A DNA stretch of 41,948 nt. It comes from an uncultured Bacilli bacterium (GTDB lineage: Bacteria > Bacillota_I > Bacilli_A > RFN20 > CAG-449). Numbering within the stretch: the first letter of the stretch is position 1; each line of letters opens with the position of its first letter. Position numbers and translations under genes: made by a program. The notes under the pieces were generated by a model. It saw only the letters and a program-made list of their open reading frames with translations, was not told the origin of the DNA and searched no databases. Location: positions 1 to 41,948 of the forward strand of contig CANQCZ010000013.1 in NCBI GenBank assembly GCA_947591215.1, read 5' to 3'. Positions 8,532 to 16,044 of the stretch are shown one piece after another.

Positions 8532-8923
8532 TGTTTGTTTTTCAGCTGTGCTGTATCGCCGTTATAACCGCGGTGTGCGCATTTATTTTAAAAAGCCATA
8601 AGTCCGAGCTTGTTCCGCTGTGCCTTACTGCGGGCGGAATAATTATGTTTCTTTTCGCTTTCGATTATCTGTCGCAATGCGTGGAATTTTTAAAGAGCTT
8701 TTCGGAAACTACGGGTATCCGCAACGAAGCGATACGCGTAATATTTAAAATAATAGGTATAGGATTTTTAATTGAACTGACCGCAAGCTCCGTTAAGGAT
8801 TTGGGTTTCGAAGGAATTGCGGACAAGCTTATTTTATGCGGAAAAATAATTATATTCGTAGTTGCGATACCTGTTCTGTCAAGCGCCTACCAAATTATTC
8901 TGAATTTAATAAAACTCGCGTAA
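8531..8923 (+). CDS. spoIIIAD: Stage III sporulation protein AD
   Basis: The 130-residue protein is almost entirely hydrophobic with about four membrane helices. It carries the conserved segment IRVIFKIIGIGFLIELTASSVKDLG typical of SpoIIIAD. It sits between AC and AE in the usual order and overlaps the most upstream possible AE start. Confidence 0.93.
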   Translation: MFVFQLCCIAVITAVCAFILKSHKSELVPLCLTAGGIIMFLFAFDYLSQCVEFLKSFSETTGIRNEAIRVIFKIIGIGFLIELTASSVKDLGFEGIADKLILCGKIIIFVVAIPVLSSAYQIILNLIKLA

Positions 8924-10101
8924 AAAAGCTGATTTTTACAGCGCTTTTGGCGCTTCTGACAATTTTGATTTTGTTTTGCGGTACGACTAAGGCTGCCGCC
9001 GACGACGATAAGAGGGTTGAACTGAATGAGAATATTGCAAATCTTTTGAACGATTTGGATTTGGGCGAATTGCAGGAATATCTGAACGCGCACGGCGACA
9101 GTTATCTATTAAGCTTCGGCGGGACTGCGCGCGAGATAGTGGAATATCTTATAAACGGCAATCTCGGCACGGATTACGGCGGATATCTGAACGAGTTATT
9201 TAACGTGATTTTCAAAAACGTAGTTGACCTTATTCCCGCTTTTGCAACCGTGACGGCGATTGCGCTTTTATGCGCGGTAGTCGGGGCGGCGACGGGCAGC
9301 GTGCTGGGAAAATCTACTTCGAAGATAATAAAGCTGGCGTGCTATTGCCTTATTATTTTGATTATTTCATCCATGCTTGCCGGAATTATTTCGGGCTGTA
9401 TTTCCTGTATCGACAACGTAAAAAGACAGATTGAAATCATAACGCCTATTCTTGCAACGCTTACTGTGCTTACGGGCGGCACGGGCTCCGCGGCGATTTA
9501 CCAGCCTTCTGCGATTTTCCTTTCGGGAGGGGCGGTGGAGATAATAAGCGGATTTGTCTTTCCGTGCGCCATAACGGTAGTGGTGCTGAATTTTATGTCA
9601 AGCCTCAATTCCGAAATGTCCTTTTCGGGCGTGACGGCGCTCTTCAAAAGCTTGATGAAGTGGGTCATAGGGATTACCGTAACGGTTTTCAGCATATTCA
9701 TTACGGCACAAAGTTCGGCGGCGTCGCTGTTCGACGGAATTATCTTTAAAGCCACAAAATACGTCGTCGGCAACTCCGTGCCGATTGTCGGCAATTTCCT
9801 TTCAAGCGGGTTCGATATGCTGACTTCGGCGGGGCTGCTTATCAAAAGCTCTGTGGGGCTTTGCGGGATAATTCTGCTGTTAAGCGAAATTATAGGACCG
9901 GTAGTTGTGTTATCCTCTTTTTCTGTAATATTGAAAGTAGTGGGCGCAATAGTACAGCCGATAGGCGAAAATTCATTGTACGGAATGTTGTCCGAACTGT
10001 CGAAGGACGTTGAATACTTTATTGCCGGGCTGCTTACGGTCGCCTTTATGTATGCGCTGGTTGTAATGCTTATAATAAATTCGGCTAACAGCTTTATCTG
10101 A
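8836..10101 (+). CDS. spoIIIAE: Stage III sporulation protein AE
   Basis: The product is up to 421 residues: an N-terminal signal-type segment (LIFTALLALLTILILFCGTTKAAA), an extracytoplasmic loop of about 80 residues, then a multi-helix membrane domain with the ILATLTVLTGGTGSAAIYQP motif typical of SpoIIIAE. The start is uncertain. The ATG at 8836 overlaps spoIIIAD by 88 bases and adds about 30 polar residues; the only later in-frame starts are TTG codons inside the signal segment. It is the largest membrane subunit of the channel. Confidence 0.9.
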   Translation: MRKNNYIRSCDTCSVKRLPNYSEFNKTRVKKLIFTALLALLTILILFCGTTKAAADDDKRVELNENIANLLNDLDLGELQEYLNAHGDSYLLSFGGTAREIVEYLINGNLGTDYGGYLNELFNVIFKNVVDLIPAFATVTAIALLCAVVGAATGSVLGKSTSKIIKLACYCLIILIISSMLAGIISGCISCIDNVKRQIEIITPILATLTVLTGGTGSAAIYQPSAIFLSGGAVEIISGFVFPCAITVVVLNFMSSLNSEMSFSGVTALFKSLMKWVIGITVTVFSIFITAQSSAASLFDGIIFKATKYVVGNSVPIVGNFLSSGFDMLTSAGLLIKSSVGLCGIILLLSEIIGPVVVLSSFSVILKVVGAIVQPIGENSLYGMLSELSKDVEYFIAGLLTVAFMYALVVMLIINSANSFI

Positions 10102-10102
10102 A

Positions 10103-10537
10103 ATGCAGTCATATCTTCTGAGCGCGGCGGGCGTGATTTTCCTGTCCGTGATTGTTTCTCTCCTGATACCGGAGGGCAAGCTGAATAAAACGATAACTTT
10201 CGTAATGCGGCTGATATGTATAGTTGTCCTTATCCAGCCCGTGACTGGAATTTTCAATATTTCCCCGACGGACGCCGACGGAAATTTTTTCGACTCCGAA
10301 TACGTTTCGGCGCAGTATTCGGAGCACCAAAGCTTACAGCTCGGGCTTTTGCTCGAAAAAGAGTTTGGGGTAAAAGCCGAATGTTCCGTATCCGTCGTGT
10401 ATGAGGAAGGGCAGTTCAAGACGGATAAAGTCGAAGTTGCACTAATCGGCGCGGACGCGGATTTTATTGAAGAAATTCAGGCATATTTGGAAAAGGCGGG
10501 TTATATAAATATATCAGTATATGAAAAAAGTACTTGA
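10103..10537 (+). CDS. spoIIIAF: Stage III sporulation protein AF
   Basis: The 144-residue protein has two N-terminal membrane helices with the typical FLSVIVSLLIPEGKLNKTI...VMRLICIVVLIQPV segment. A soluble extracytoplasmic domain of the ring-building type follows (VEVALIGADADFIEEIQAYLEKAGY). It starts one base after the AE stop codon and overlaps AG by 17 bases. Confidence 0.92.
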   Translation: MQSYLLSAAGVIFLSVIVSLLIPEGKLNKTITFVMRLICIVVLIQPVTGIFNISPTDADGNFFDSEYVSAQYSEHQSLQLGLLLEKEFGVKAECSVSVVYEEGQFKTDKVEVALIGADADFIEEIQAYLEKAGYINISVYEKST

Positions 10538-10880
10538 TTTTGTGAAAGCCAACAAAAAAATAATCATAGTCGTTGCGCTTCTCACAATATTATTAAGCGC
10601 TTTGTTCTTTATAAATAAGGGCGCAAACAGCCCGACCGCGGCAACAGTAACTACACAGGAAAAAAGCCAGCGAGAACTTAAACTTATAGGTATATTAAGC
10701 AATATCGAAGGAGTGGGCACAACCGATGTAATGATAAACGAAAGCGACGGAGAAATCACGGGCGTGGTAATCGTCTGCAAGGGCGCGGACAACATTATGA
10801 CCCGTAGCAATATACTTAACGCCGTTTCGACGGCGCTTGATATAGATAAAAAAATCATAGCCGTGTATTCAATGAATTAA
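10521..10880 (+). CDS. spoIIIAG: Stage III sporulation protein AG, short form
   Basis: SpoIIIAG forms the large ring of the sporulation channel in the intermembrane space. This product has an N-terminal membrane helix (IIIVVALLTILLSALFFI) and a ring-building domain with GVGTTDVMIN...ITGVVIVCKGADN. At 119 residues it is about half the length of the Bacillus subtilis protein. The linker and the beta-triangle insertion region between the ring-building motif parts appear to be missing. It overlaps AF by 17 bases. Confidence 0.88.
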   Translation: MKKVLDFVKANKKIIIVVALLTILLSALFFINKGANSPTAATVTTQEKSQRELKLIGILSNIEGVGTTDVMINESDGEITGVVIVCKGADNIMTRSNILNAVSTALDIDKKIIAVYSMN

Positions 10881-10890
10881 GGAGAATTTT

Positions 10891-11376
10891 ATGTCGAAGA
10901 AAAAAAAGATTATCATCATGTCATCACTCGTATTTTTACTTGCGCTTACGGCAGTTCTTAACGTCCTGCTTGCCAACAACGTAATCGCTTCGGGCGAAAC
11001 CGCAGTTACAACTTCCAACTATTTTACGACTTTCCGCGCCGAAAGGACGACGACGAGAAGCGAAGAGCTTGTGCAACTTGACAGCGTTATTGCGCTGTAC
11101 GAAGAAGGCAGCGAAAAGTACGAGGAAGCGGTGGCTTTGAAACTCCGTATCGTAGAGATGATGGAAAACGAATTGCTTTTGGAAACGCTTATCAAGTCGC
11201 GCGGATTTTCCGACGCAGTAGTTTCAATGGGAATGGACTCCGAAAACGTCAATGTGTTCATAAATTCAGACGAACTGAACTACAATACCGCGCTTTCAAT
11301 CTATACGATTTTGAAAGACGAGGTAGGCGTAGCGCCCGGCAGCATAATAATTTTGCCTATTTATTCGCAAGTCTGA
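10891..11376 (+). CDS. spoIIIAH: Stage III sporulation protein AH
   Basis: SpoIIIAH pairs with SpoIIQ of the forespore across the intermembrane space. The 161-residue protein has an N-terminal membrane helix, a helical region (TTRSEELVQLDSVIALY) and the YscJ/FliF-like domain with SRGFSDAVVSMGMDSENVNVFI. It is shorter than the Bacillus protein, mainly in the linker. A strong AAGGAG ribosome site sits before the ATG. Confidence 0.9.
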   Translation: MSKKKKIIIMSSLVFLLALTAVLNVLLANNVIASGETAVTTSNYFTTFRAERTTTRSEELVQLDSVIALYEEGSEKYEEAVALKLRIVEMMENELLLETLIKSRGFSDAVVSMGMDSENVNVFINSDELNYNTALSIYTILKDEVGVAPGSIIILPIYSQV

Positions 11377-11386
11377 CATATAGTAG

Positions 11387-11415
11387 TTGCAAAAAATCAA
11401 AAAGCGTGTTATACT
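11387..11415 (+). promoter_or_regulatory. Sigma-A type promoter of the asp23-like gene
   Basis: TTGCAA (11387-11392), a 17-base spacer and TATACT (11410-11415). It separates the sporulation operon from the following housekeeping genes. Confidence 0.7.
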
Positions 11416-11434
11416 AATGCCAAGGAGAAAATAA

Positions 11435-11770
11435 ATGGCACATTTAAGGCATGACCCAACATCTACCCAGAAGGGCAAAATCACATACGGCACAAGCATT
11501 GTCAACGGCATAGTTGCGCTTGCCATAGGCGAGGTGGAGGGCGCGTTCGTAGTCAACGCCAAAAACAAGGGGATAAGACTGACCTTCGATAAACAGGTAA
11601 TCGTCGCGGACATCAACGTTAAAGTTGACGGTTCTTCCAACGTTTCTTCCATCGCCTTCAAAATTCAGCAGGCTATAAAGCACAACGTGGAATCGATGAC
11701 GAACTACAAAGTGTCAAAGGTCAACGTCCATATAACGGACGTGAATTTTCCCGAAAATCCCGTAGCATAA
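11435..11770 (+). CDS. Asp23/Gls24 family envelope stress protein (YqhY-like)
   Basis: The 111-residue protein has the Asp23/Gls24 fold signature: GKITYGTSIVNGIVALAIGEVEG near the start, then DKQVIVADINVKVDG and IAFKIQQAIKHNVESMTNYKVSKVNVHITDV. Proteins of this family at the nusB locus (YqhY) are linked to envelope or lipid homeostasis. An AAGGAG ribosome site is present, and the gene has its own promoter and a weak terminator. Confidence 0.9.
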   Translation: MAHLRHDPTSTQKGKITYGTSIVNGIVALAIGEVEGAFVVNAKNKGIRLTFDKQVIVADINVKVDGSSNVSSIAFKIQQAIKHNVESMTNYKVSKVNVHITDVNFPENPVA

Positions 11771-11780
11771 AATTTTTGAG

Positions 11781-11810
11781 TATTCCCTTAAAGTTTTTAA
11801 GGGAATATTT
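11781..11810 (+). terminator. Hairpin between the asp23-like gene and nusB
   Basis: TATTCCCTTAAA (11781-11792) pairs with TTTAAGGGAATA (11796-11807), loop GTT, then a short T run. Because the T run is weak, it may only reduce read-through into nusB. Confidence 0.65.
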
Positions 11811-11825
11811 GCGTTAGGTGGACTT

Positions 11826-12218
11826 ATGAGAACAACGGCAAGAGAGGCGGCGTTCAAGATAGTTTTCGCTTCCCGGTTTACGGGCGCAGAGGACGAAGAA
11901 CTTAAACGCGCGCTTATAAAAGCGGACAAGCTTGACGGCGACGACTGCGGATACCTTGACAGAGTGCTTACGGCAGTGTTTTTGCACGAGAGGGAGCTGC
12001 TGGATATCATTGACGGCTATTCGCGCGATTTTCCCGAATCGCGCCTTTATCCCGCGGACAAAAGCATATTTTTGATTGCGCTTGCCGAAATAAAATATAT
12101 GGACGACATTCCGGACGTCGTTTCTTTGAACGAGGCGGCGAATATCGCTTCGAAATATTCCTCGGCAAAGAGCGCGTCGTTTATAAGCGGAATACTTTCT
12201 GAAATTATAAAGGACTGA
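11826..12218 (+). CDS. nusB: Transcription antitermination factor NusB
   Basis: NusB binds boxA RNA with NusE to prevent early termination in rRNA operons. The 130-residue helical protein shows RTTAREAAFKIVFA at the start and the later LIALAEIKYMDDIPDVVSLNEAANIASKYSS segment typical of NusB. It starts a conserved block with folD and ispA. Confidence 0.92.
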   Translation: MRTTAREAAFKIVFASRFTGAEDEELKRALIKADKLDGDDCGYLDRVLTAVFLHERELLDIIDGYSRDFPESRLYPADKSIFLIALAEIKYMDDIPDVVSLNEAANIASKYSSAKSASFISGILSEIIKD

Positions 12219-12222
12219 AATT

Positions 12223-13071
12223 ATGTACGAAATTATCGACGGAAAACAACTCGCTGCTCAGATGCGGGTAGAAATCGGACAAAACGTAAAAAAATTCAAA
12301 GAAACGCATGGCAGAGAAATCGGTCTTGCGGTAGTACTTGTGGGCGACGACAATGCTTCACAGGTTTATGTGCGCAACAAAGTAAAGGCGTGCGAGGAGG
12401 TGGGTGTCAAGTCGCTTGCCTATTATCTTCCCGCCGAAACACAGCAGGAGGAGCTTGAATCGCTTGTTTCTTCGCTTGCCGCGGATAAAGCGGTTGACGG
12501 AATTTTGGTCCAGCTGCCCCTTCCCAAACATCTCGACAGCGAAAGGGTGCTGAAACTTATTCCCACCGAAAAGGACGTTGACGGATTTTCCGCAGAAAAC
12601 ATAGGCAAGCTTGCCATGAATACCGAATGTCTTGTCGCCTGCACGCCCAACGGCGTTATGAAGATGCTCGAAAGCAAAAATATCTCCACAAAGGGCAAGA
12701 AAGCCGTGGTTATAGGCAGGTCCAATATAGTGGGCAGACCTATGGCTTTACTTCTTATCAACGCCGACGCGACCGTGACCGTCTGCCATAGCAAGACTAA
12801 GGATTTGAAAAAAGAATGTCTTGAAGCGGACATAATAGTAGCCGCAATAGGCAAGGCTAAATTTATCACGGCGGATATGGTCAAAGAGGGAGCGGTGGTT
12901 ATCGACGTCGGCATGAACCGCGACGAAAACGGCAAGCTTTGCGGGGACGTCGATTATGAAAACGTAAAGGAAAAATGTTCCTACATAACGCCCGTGCCCG
13001 GCGGCGTGGGTCCTATGACTATCACGATGCTTATGTACAACACTTACGTAGCCGCGGCGAGAAGAGGTTGA
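12223..13071 (+). CDS. folD: Bifunctional methylene-THF dehydrogenase / cyclohydrolase FolD
   Basis: FolD interconverts 5,10-methylene- and 10-formyl-tetrahydrofolate in the cytoplasm. The 282-residue protein has the expected length. It contains YVRNKVKACEEVGV with the catalytic Lys, DGILVQLPLPKH, the Rossmann motif VIGRSNIVGRPMA, and the C-terminal TPVPGGVGPMTITML. It lies 4 bases after nusB. The xseA and xseB genes often found between folD and ispA are absent. Confidence 0.96.
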   Translation: MYEIIDGKQLAAQMRVEIGQNVKKFKETHGREIGLAVVLVGDDNASQVYVRNKVKACEEVGVKSLAYYLPAETQQEELESLVSSLAADKAVDGILVQLPLPKHLDSERVLKLIPTEKDVDGFSAENIGKLAMNTECLVACTPNGVMKMLESKNISTKGKKAVVIGRSNIVGRPMALLLINADATVTVCHSKTKDLKKECLEADIIVAAIGKAKFITADMVKEGAVVIDVGMNRDENGKLCGDVDYENVKEKCSYITPVPGGVGPMTITMLMYNTYVAAARRG

Positions 13072-13073
13072 GT

Positions 13074-13952
13074 TTGAATTTTAAGGAACAATTCGGAAGT
13101 TTCGCAAAAGATTTTAACGCGCGTTTGGACGGATTTTTGAAAAGCCTTGACGGCTGCGAGCCGAAAATTCTGTCCGATAGCCTTAAATATAGTCTGGAAA
13201 TCGGCGGAAAACGTATCCGCCCCGTTTTGATGTACGCGGCGGCAGACCTGATAGGCGTTCCGAGGGAGAAAGTGGAAGGTTTTGCGCTTGCATTGGAGCT
13301 GGTTCATACCTATTCCCTAATCCACGACGACCTGCCCGAAATGGACAACGACGACTTCCGTAGAGGCAAGCCGTCCAACCACAAGGTATTCGGCGCGGGC
13401 AATGCCGTTCTTGCGGGCGACGGTCTGCTGAATACGGCTTATTCGATTTTGTTTAAAGAGTGCGCCAAGGGTGCGGAGTACGTATCGGCGGCTTCGTTTT
13501 TGTGCGATTGCGCGGGAATTTACGGCATGATAGCGGGGCAGTCCGCCGACCTTTTGCACGAACGCGACGAAAATTGTACGGAAAAAGAGCTGTTTTTCAT
13601 ATATGAAAACAAGACAGGCAAGCTTCTGACCGCGCCGCTGGCGGTTCCCGCAATTCTTGCGGGCGGAAGATACCTTGAAGAATTTAAGCAGTTGGGACAT
13701 TATCTCGGCTGTCTGTTCCAGATTACCGACGATATCCTGGACGTCGAGGGGGATTTTTCTCTCCTCGGCAAGACTACGGGCAAGGACGACAGCGAGGGAA
13801 AGAGTACAGCGATATCCGTTTTCGGGTTAAACAAAGCAAAATCGATGGCGGACAGTTTCCTTGAAAAATGCCTTGAAATTCTGGACGGCTTTGAAGGGGA
13901 CGCGCGCTTTTTGAAAGAGCTTGTAAGATACGTACGCACGCGAAGGGATTAA
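13074..13952 (+). CDS. ispA: Polyprenyl (farnesyl-type) diphosphate synthase
   Basis: The enzyme condenses isopentenyl diphosphate with allylic diphosphates to make farnesyl or longer prenyl chains. I chose the TTG at 13074, which has an AGAGG ribosome site and gives 292 residues, the usual length. The frame is open further upstream inside folD, but that extension is not family-like. The first Asp-rich motif is DDLPEMD (Asp85-Asp91) with the following NDDFRRGKPSNHK, and the second is DDILD (Asp219-Asp223). The dxs gene that often follows is not here; the OLE RNA promoter begins 6 bases after the stop. Confidence 0.93.
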   Translation: MNFKEQFGSFAKDFNARLDGFLKSLDGCEPKILSDSLKYSLEIGGKRIRPVLMYAAADLIGVPREKVEGFALALELVHTYSLIHDDLPEMDNDDFRRGKPSNHKVFGAGNAVLAGDGLLNTAYSILFKECAKGAEYVSAASFLCDCAGIYGMIAGQSADLLHERDENCTEKELFFIYENKTGKLLTAPLAVPAILAGGRYLEEFKQLGHYLGCLFQITDDILDVEGDFSLLGKTTGKDDSEGKSTAISVFGLNKAKSMADSFLEKCLEILDGFEGDARFLKELVRYVRTRRD

Positions 13953-13958
13953 AAGCCC

Positions 13959-13987
13959 TTGACATCAGGCTTAGTATATGTTATAAT
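13959..13987 (+). promoter_or_regulatory. Consensus promoter of the OLE RNA
   Basis: TTGACA (13959-13964), a 17-base spacer and TATAAT (13982-13987) form a perfect sigma-A promoter, the strongest in the window. The predicted start is near 13994. It implies high RNA synthesis independent of the upstream operon. Confidence 0.9.
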
Positions 13988-13993
13988 TACTGT

Positions 13994-14555
13994 AATCGAA
14001 TATAGTGGTGCAGTATTCTAGTCAATTCTTGCTGATACGAAGACGGGGGTAAAATACCGTTAAAGGGCATATCGATGAAGTTTCTGGTGTTTGCTTGCTT
14101 TGCCAAAAGTGGGTGAATGCTGGGAGTAAAGGTGTATGGGAGCTAGGTAACGGCATACCGCAGCCAACCCCATTCACCGTGGAGGTCGGCAGAAACTGAT
14201 TTTTGCCGATATAAACCTGCTGTCAGGCGAAAGCTTGGTACAGAGTAGCCTGCCTTGAGTGAAAACAGCGGATAATAGAACACGGCAGCGGCGTTTGGCC
14301 AGACGCCGTACGCCTATTGCTATTTGAAATTGTTGTTTGCAAAAGAGGATAAGCTCAGCGGGAATTGTCAAGGAAAGCTTCTAGACTGATTTTATATTAG
14401 AGATTACGGTGTGGACTCAGTGGCGATTCGGTTATGCGAAAGCGTTCGGGCTCGTAAAAGGAAACTGCTTCTACGGCGACGGGAAGTGAGCTTCGAGGGA
14501 AATCCTACCGAACCTAAGCCGCAAAGTTTATTTAATATAAACCACTATATTACCT
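13994..14555 (+). ncRNA. ole: OLE RNA (ornate large extremophilic RNA)
   Basis: This ~560-base segment between ispA and a small membrane-protein gene has no long ORF but abundant structure. Its ends close in a perfect 10-bp helix, 14000-14009 with 14541-14550 (ATATAGTGGT/ACCACTATAT). Other hairpins include TCGGCA/TGCCGA (14186-14191 with 14204-14209), CGGCGT/ACGCCG (14289-14294 with 14303-14308), and a late TTCGGT...ACCGAA pairing around 14425-14512. OLE RNAs are ~600-nt, highly structured RNAs of anaerobic and extremophilic Firmicutes, encoded next to oapA in the nusB-folD-ispA...recN neighbourhood. They form membrane ribonucleoprotein complexes linked to ethanol, cold and Mg stress. The family call relies on context, size and structure, not on an alignment. 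Confidence 0.85.
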
Positions 14556-14562
14556 TATTTTT

Positions 14563-14594
14563 TTACGCACAAATGACTGTGCGTAATATTTTTA
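14563..14594 (+). terminator. Terminator between OLE RNA and oapA
   Basis: TTACGCAC (14563-14570) pairs with GTGCGTAA (14579-14586), followed by TATTTTTAAT. It ends eight bases before the oapA start codon, so oapA expression needs read-through or RNA-level control. Confidence 0.8.
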
Positions 14595-14601
14595 ATAAAT
14601 C

Positions 14602-15237
14602 ATGGACGACCAACCGAATTTAAAAGAATCCTCAGACGTTCCGAAACAACAGGAAAACCGAAGCAAAACGGATGAAAAACGCGTAAAAGGCAAACGGAAA
14701 AAGCCTCCGCAATGGCTTATATGGGGATTTTCCGTACTTTTAATGTCGTTCGGGCTTACTGTGGTTTTCAGTTTCCTTGCTGAACTTGTAATAGGCGATG
14801 ACAGCCCTGCGGCGCTGTGCGTCGGCGTTTTGATAGTGCTTTTGGTTTTGAATATCTCCTGCGATATACTTGCCAACGCTATCATTTCTTGTAAGCCCGA
14901 AGCTTTCCACGCTATGGCTTCAAATAAAATAAAGGGAGCAAAGCGCGCCGTAACTTTCTGCCGGAATGCAAGCAGGCTGGGCAGCATTTTTGCGGACGTC
15001 ATAGGCGATATCTGCGGCATAGTCAGCGGCGCGGCGGGCGCGGCGCTCGCCGCAATCATGGCTTTTTCCGGCGACGGCACGGCGAAACTTGTCGCGTCCA
15101 TTCTCGTCAGCGCGGTAATAGGCGCGTTGACGGTGGGGGGCAAGGCGTTTTTCAAACACTTTGCCATTAGGTTCAATAAGCAGATTGTATTCGGATTTGC
15201 AAGATTTACTATCTTTTTCAAGAAAGAAAAGAAATGA
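14602..15237 (+). CDS. oapA: OLE-associated membrane protein OapA
   Basis: OapA is the integral membrane protein that binds OLE RNA and anchors it to the membrane. The 211-residue product starts with a charged cytoplasmic stretch of about 34 residues rich in Lys and Arg. Four membrane helices follow, roughly at residues 36-62, 68-94, 129-155 and 160-186, and the tail is basic. Helix three contains DVIGD (Asp132-Asp136), matching the DxxxD motif reported for OapA. It lies immediately downstream of the OLE RNA, as in known loci. No ribosome site precedes the ATG, and its stop overlaps the tlyA start (ATGA). The long charged N-terminus may be specific to this lineage. Confidence 0.85.
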   Translation: MDDQPNLKESSDVPKQQENRSKTDEKRVKGKRKKPPQWLIWGFSVLLMSFGLTVVFSFLAELVIGDDSPAALCVGVLIVLLVLNISCDILANAIISCKPEAFHAMASNKIKGAKRAVTFCRNASRLGSIFADVIGDICGIVSGAAGAALAAIMAFSGDGTAKLVASILVSAVIGALTVGGKAFFKHFAIRFNKQIVFGFARFTIFFKKEKK

Positions 15238-15989
15238 GAGTTGACAAATTTTTGGCGGACAGATACGGTTCGCGCACCAAGGCTGCGCAAGCGGTTTTAA
15301 AAGGTCTTGTCCTCGTCAACGGCAAAGTCGTCGCGCCCTCGTACGATGTCGGGGAGAACGACGACTTTGATTTTATCGAGTCGGGAGAAAATTTTGTTTC
15401 CCTCGGCGGATATAAGCTGAGCAAGGCGTTGAAAGACTTCGGCTATTCCGTTTCGGGAAAGATTTTTGCCGACATCGGCGCGAGCACGGGCGGATTTACC
15501 GACTGTCTTTTTCAGGGCGGGGCAAAGAAAGTTTACTGCATTGACGTTGGCGAAAGCCAGCTCGACGAAAGACTTAAATCGGAAAATATCGTAGTTTACG
15601 ATAATTTCAACGCCCGCAATCTCGACGAAAATATGTTTTCCGAGCCGCTTGACGGAATAGTTATAGACGTAAGCTTTATTTCGCTGACATATATCCTTGG
15701 CAAAGCGGCGGCGGTTTTGGGCGACGGAAAGGACGTTATCGCGCTTGTCAAACCACAGTACGAATGTGAAAGCAAAAAAGTTGGGAAGAACGGTATTGTC
15801 AAAGACGCGAAAACGCGGCTTTCGATAATAAGGAAAATTTACGATTTTTCATGGAGCGTATCTCTTTCGCCGCAAAAACTTACCGCCGCGCCCGAAGTGA
15901 AGGGGAAGAACAGGGAGTTTCTGATACTTTTGAAAAAGAACGGCAAGGAAATCGGTTTCAATGAAATAATAAAATCTGTAAATTTATAA
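15234..15989 (+). CDS. tlyA: rRNA (cytidine-2'-O)-methyltransferase TlyA
   Basis: TlyA methylates the 2'-O of specific rRNA cytidines. The 251-residue protein has an N-terminal S4 RNA-binding domain (MRVDKFLADRYGSRTKAAQAVLKG) and an FtsJ-like methyltransferase domain. The SAM motif is ADIGASTGGFTDCL, and YCIDVG and VIDVSFISL follow. It overlaps oapA by four bases, indicating coupled translation, and ends in a clear terminator. Confidence 0.94.
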   Translation: MRVDKFLADRYGSRTKAAQAVLKGLVLVNGKVVAPSYDVGENDDFDFIESGENFVSLGGYKLSKALKDFGYSVSGKIFADIGASTGGFTDCLFQGGAKKVYCIDVGESQLDERLKSENIVVYDNFNARNLDENMFSEPLDGIVIDVSFISLTYILGKAAAVLGDGKDVIALVKPQYECESKKVGKNGIVKDAKTRLSIIRKIYDFSWSVSLSPQKLTAAPEVKGKNREFLILLKKNGKEIGFNEIIKSVNL

Positions 15990-16006
15990 TTTTACAGATT
16001 TTTTTG
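15973..16006 (+). terminator. Terminator after tlyA
   Basis: AATCTGTAAA (15973-15982) pairs with TTTACAGATT (15991-16000), followed by seven or more T. The left arm lies in the last codons of tlyA. Confidence 0.88.
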
Positions 16007-16007
16007 T

Positions 16008-16036
16008 TTGCATATTTGTATATTTTGTATTATAAT
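16008..16036 (+). promoter_or_regulatory. Promoter of nadK, likely giving a leaderless mRNA
   Basis: TTGCAT (16008-16013), 17 bases, TATAAT (16031-16036). The expected start (about 16043-16045) coincides with the nadK ATG at 16045. Confidence 0.75.
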
Positions 16037-16044
16037 TAAAGCGT

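Noticed and set aside
12975-13073. Upstream extension of ispA inside folD
   Set aside because: The sequence is not family-like and the TTG at 13074 has a ribosome site right after the folD stop.
13994-14555. RNase P RNA or tmRNA as identity of the large RNA
   Set aside because: The GAGGAAAGUC core of RNase P and the tRNA-like ends and tag frame of tmRNA are absent; the context fits OLE.
14592-15290. 232-codon ORF on the minus strand opposite oapA
   Set aside because: It is a shadow of oapA; no ribosome site or family pattern.
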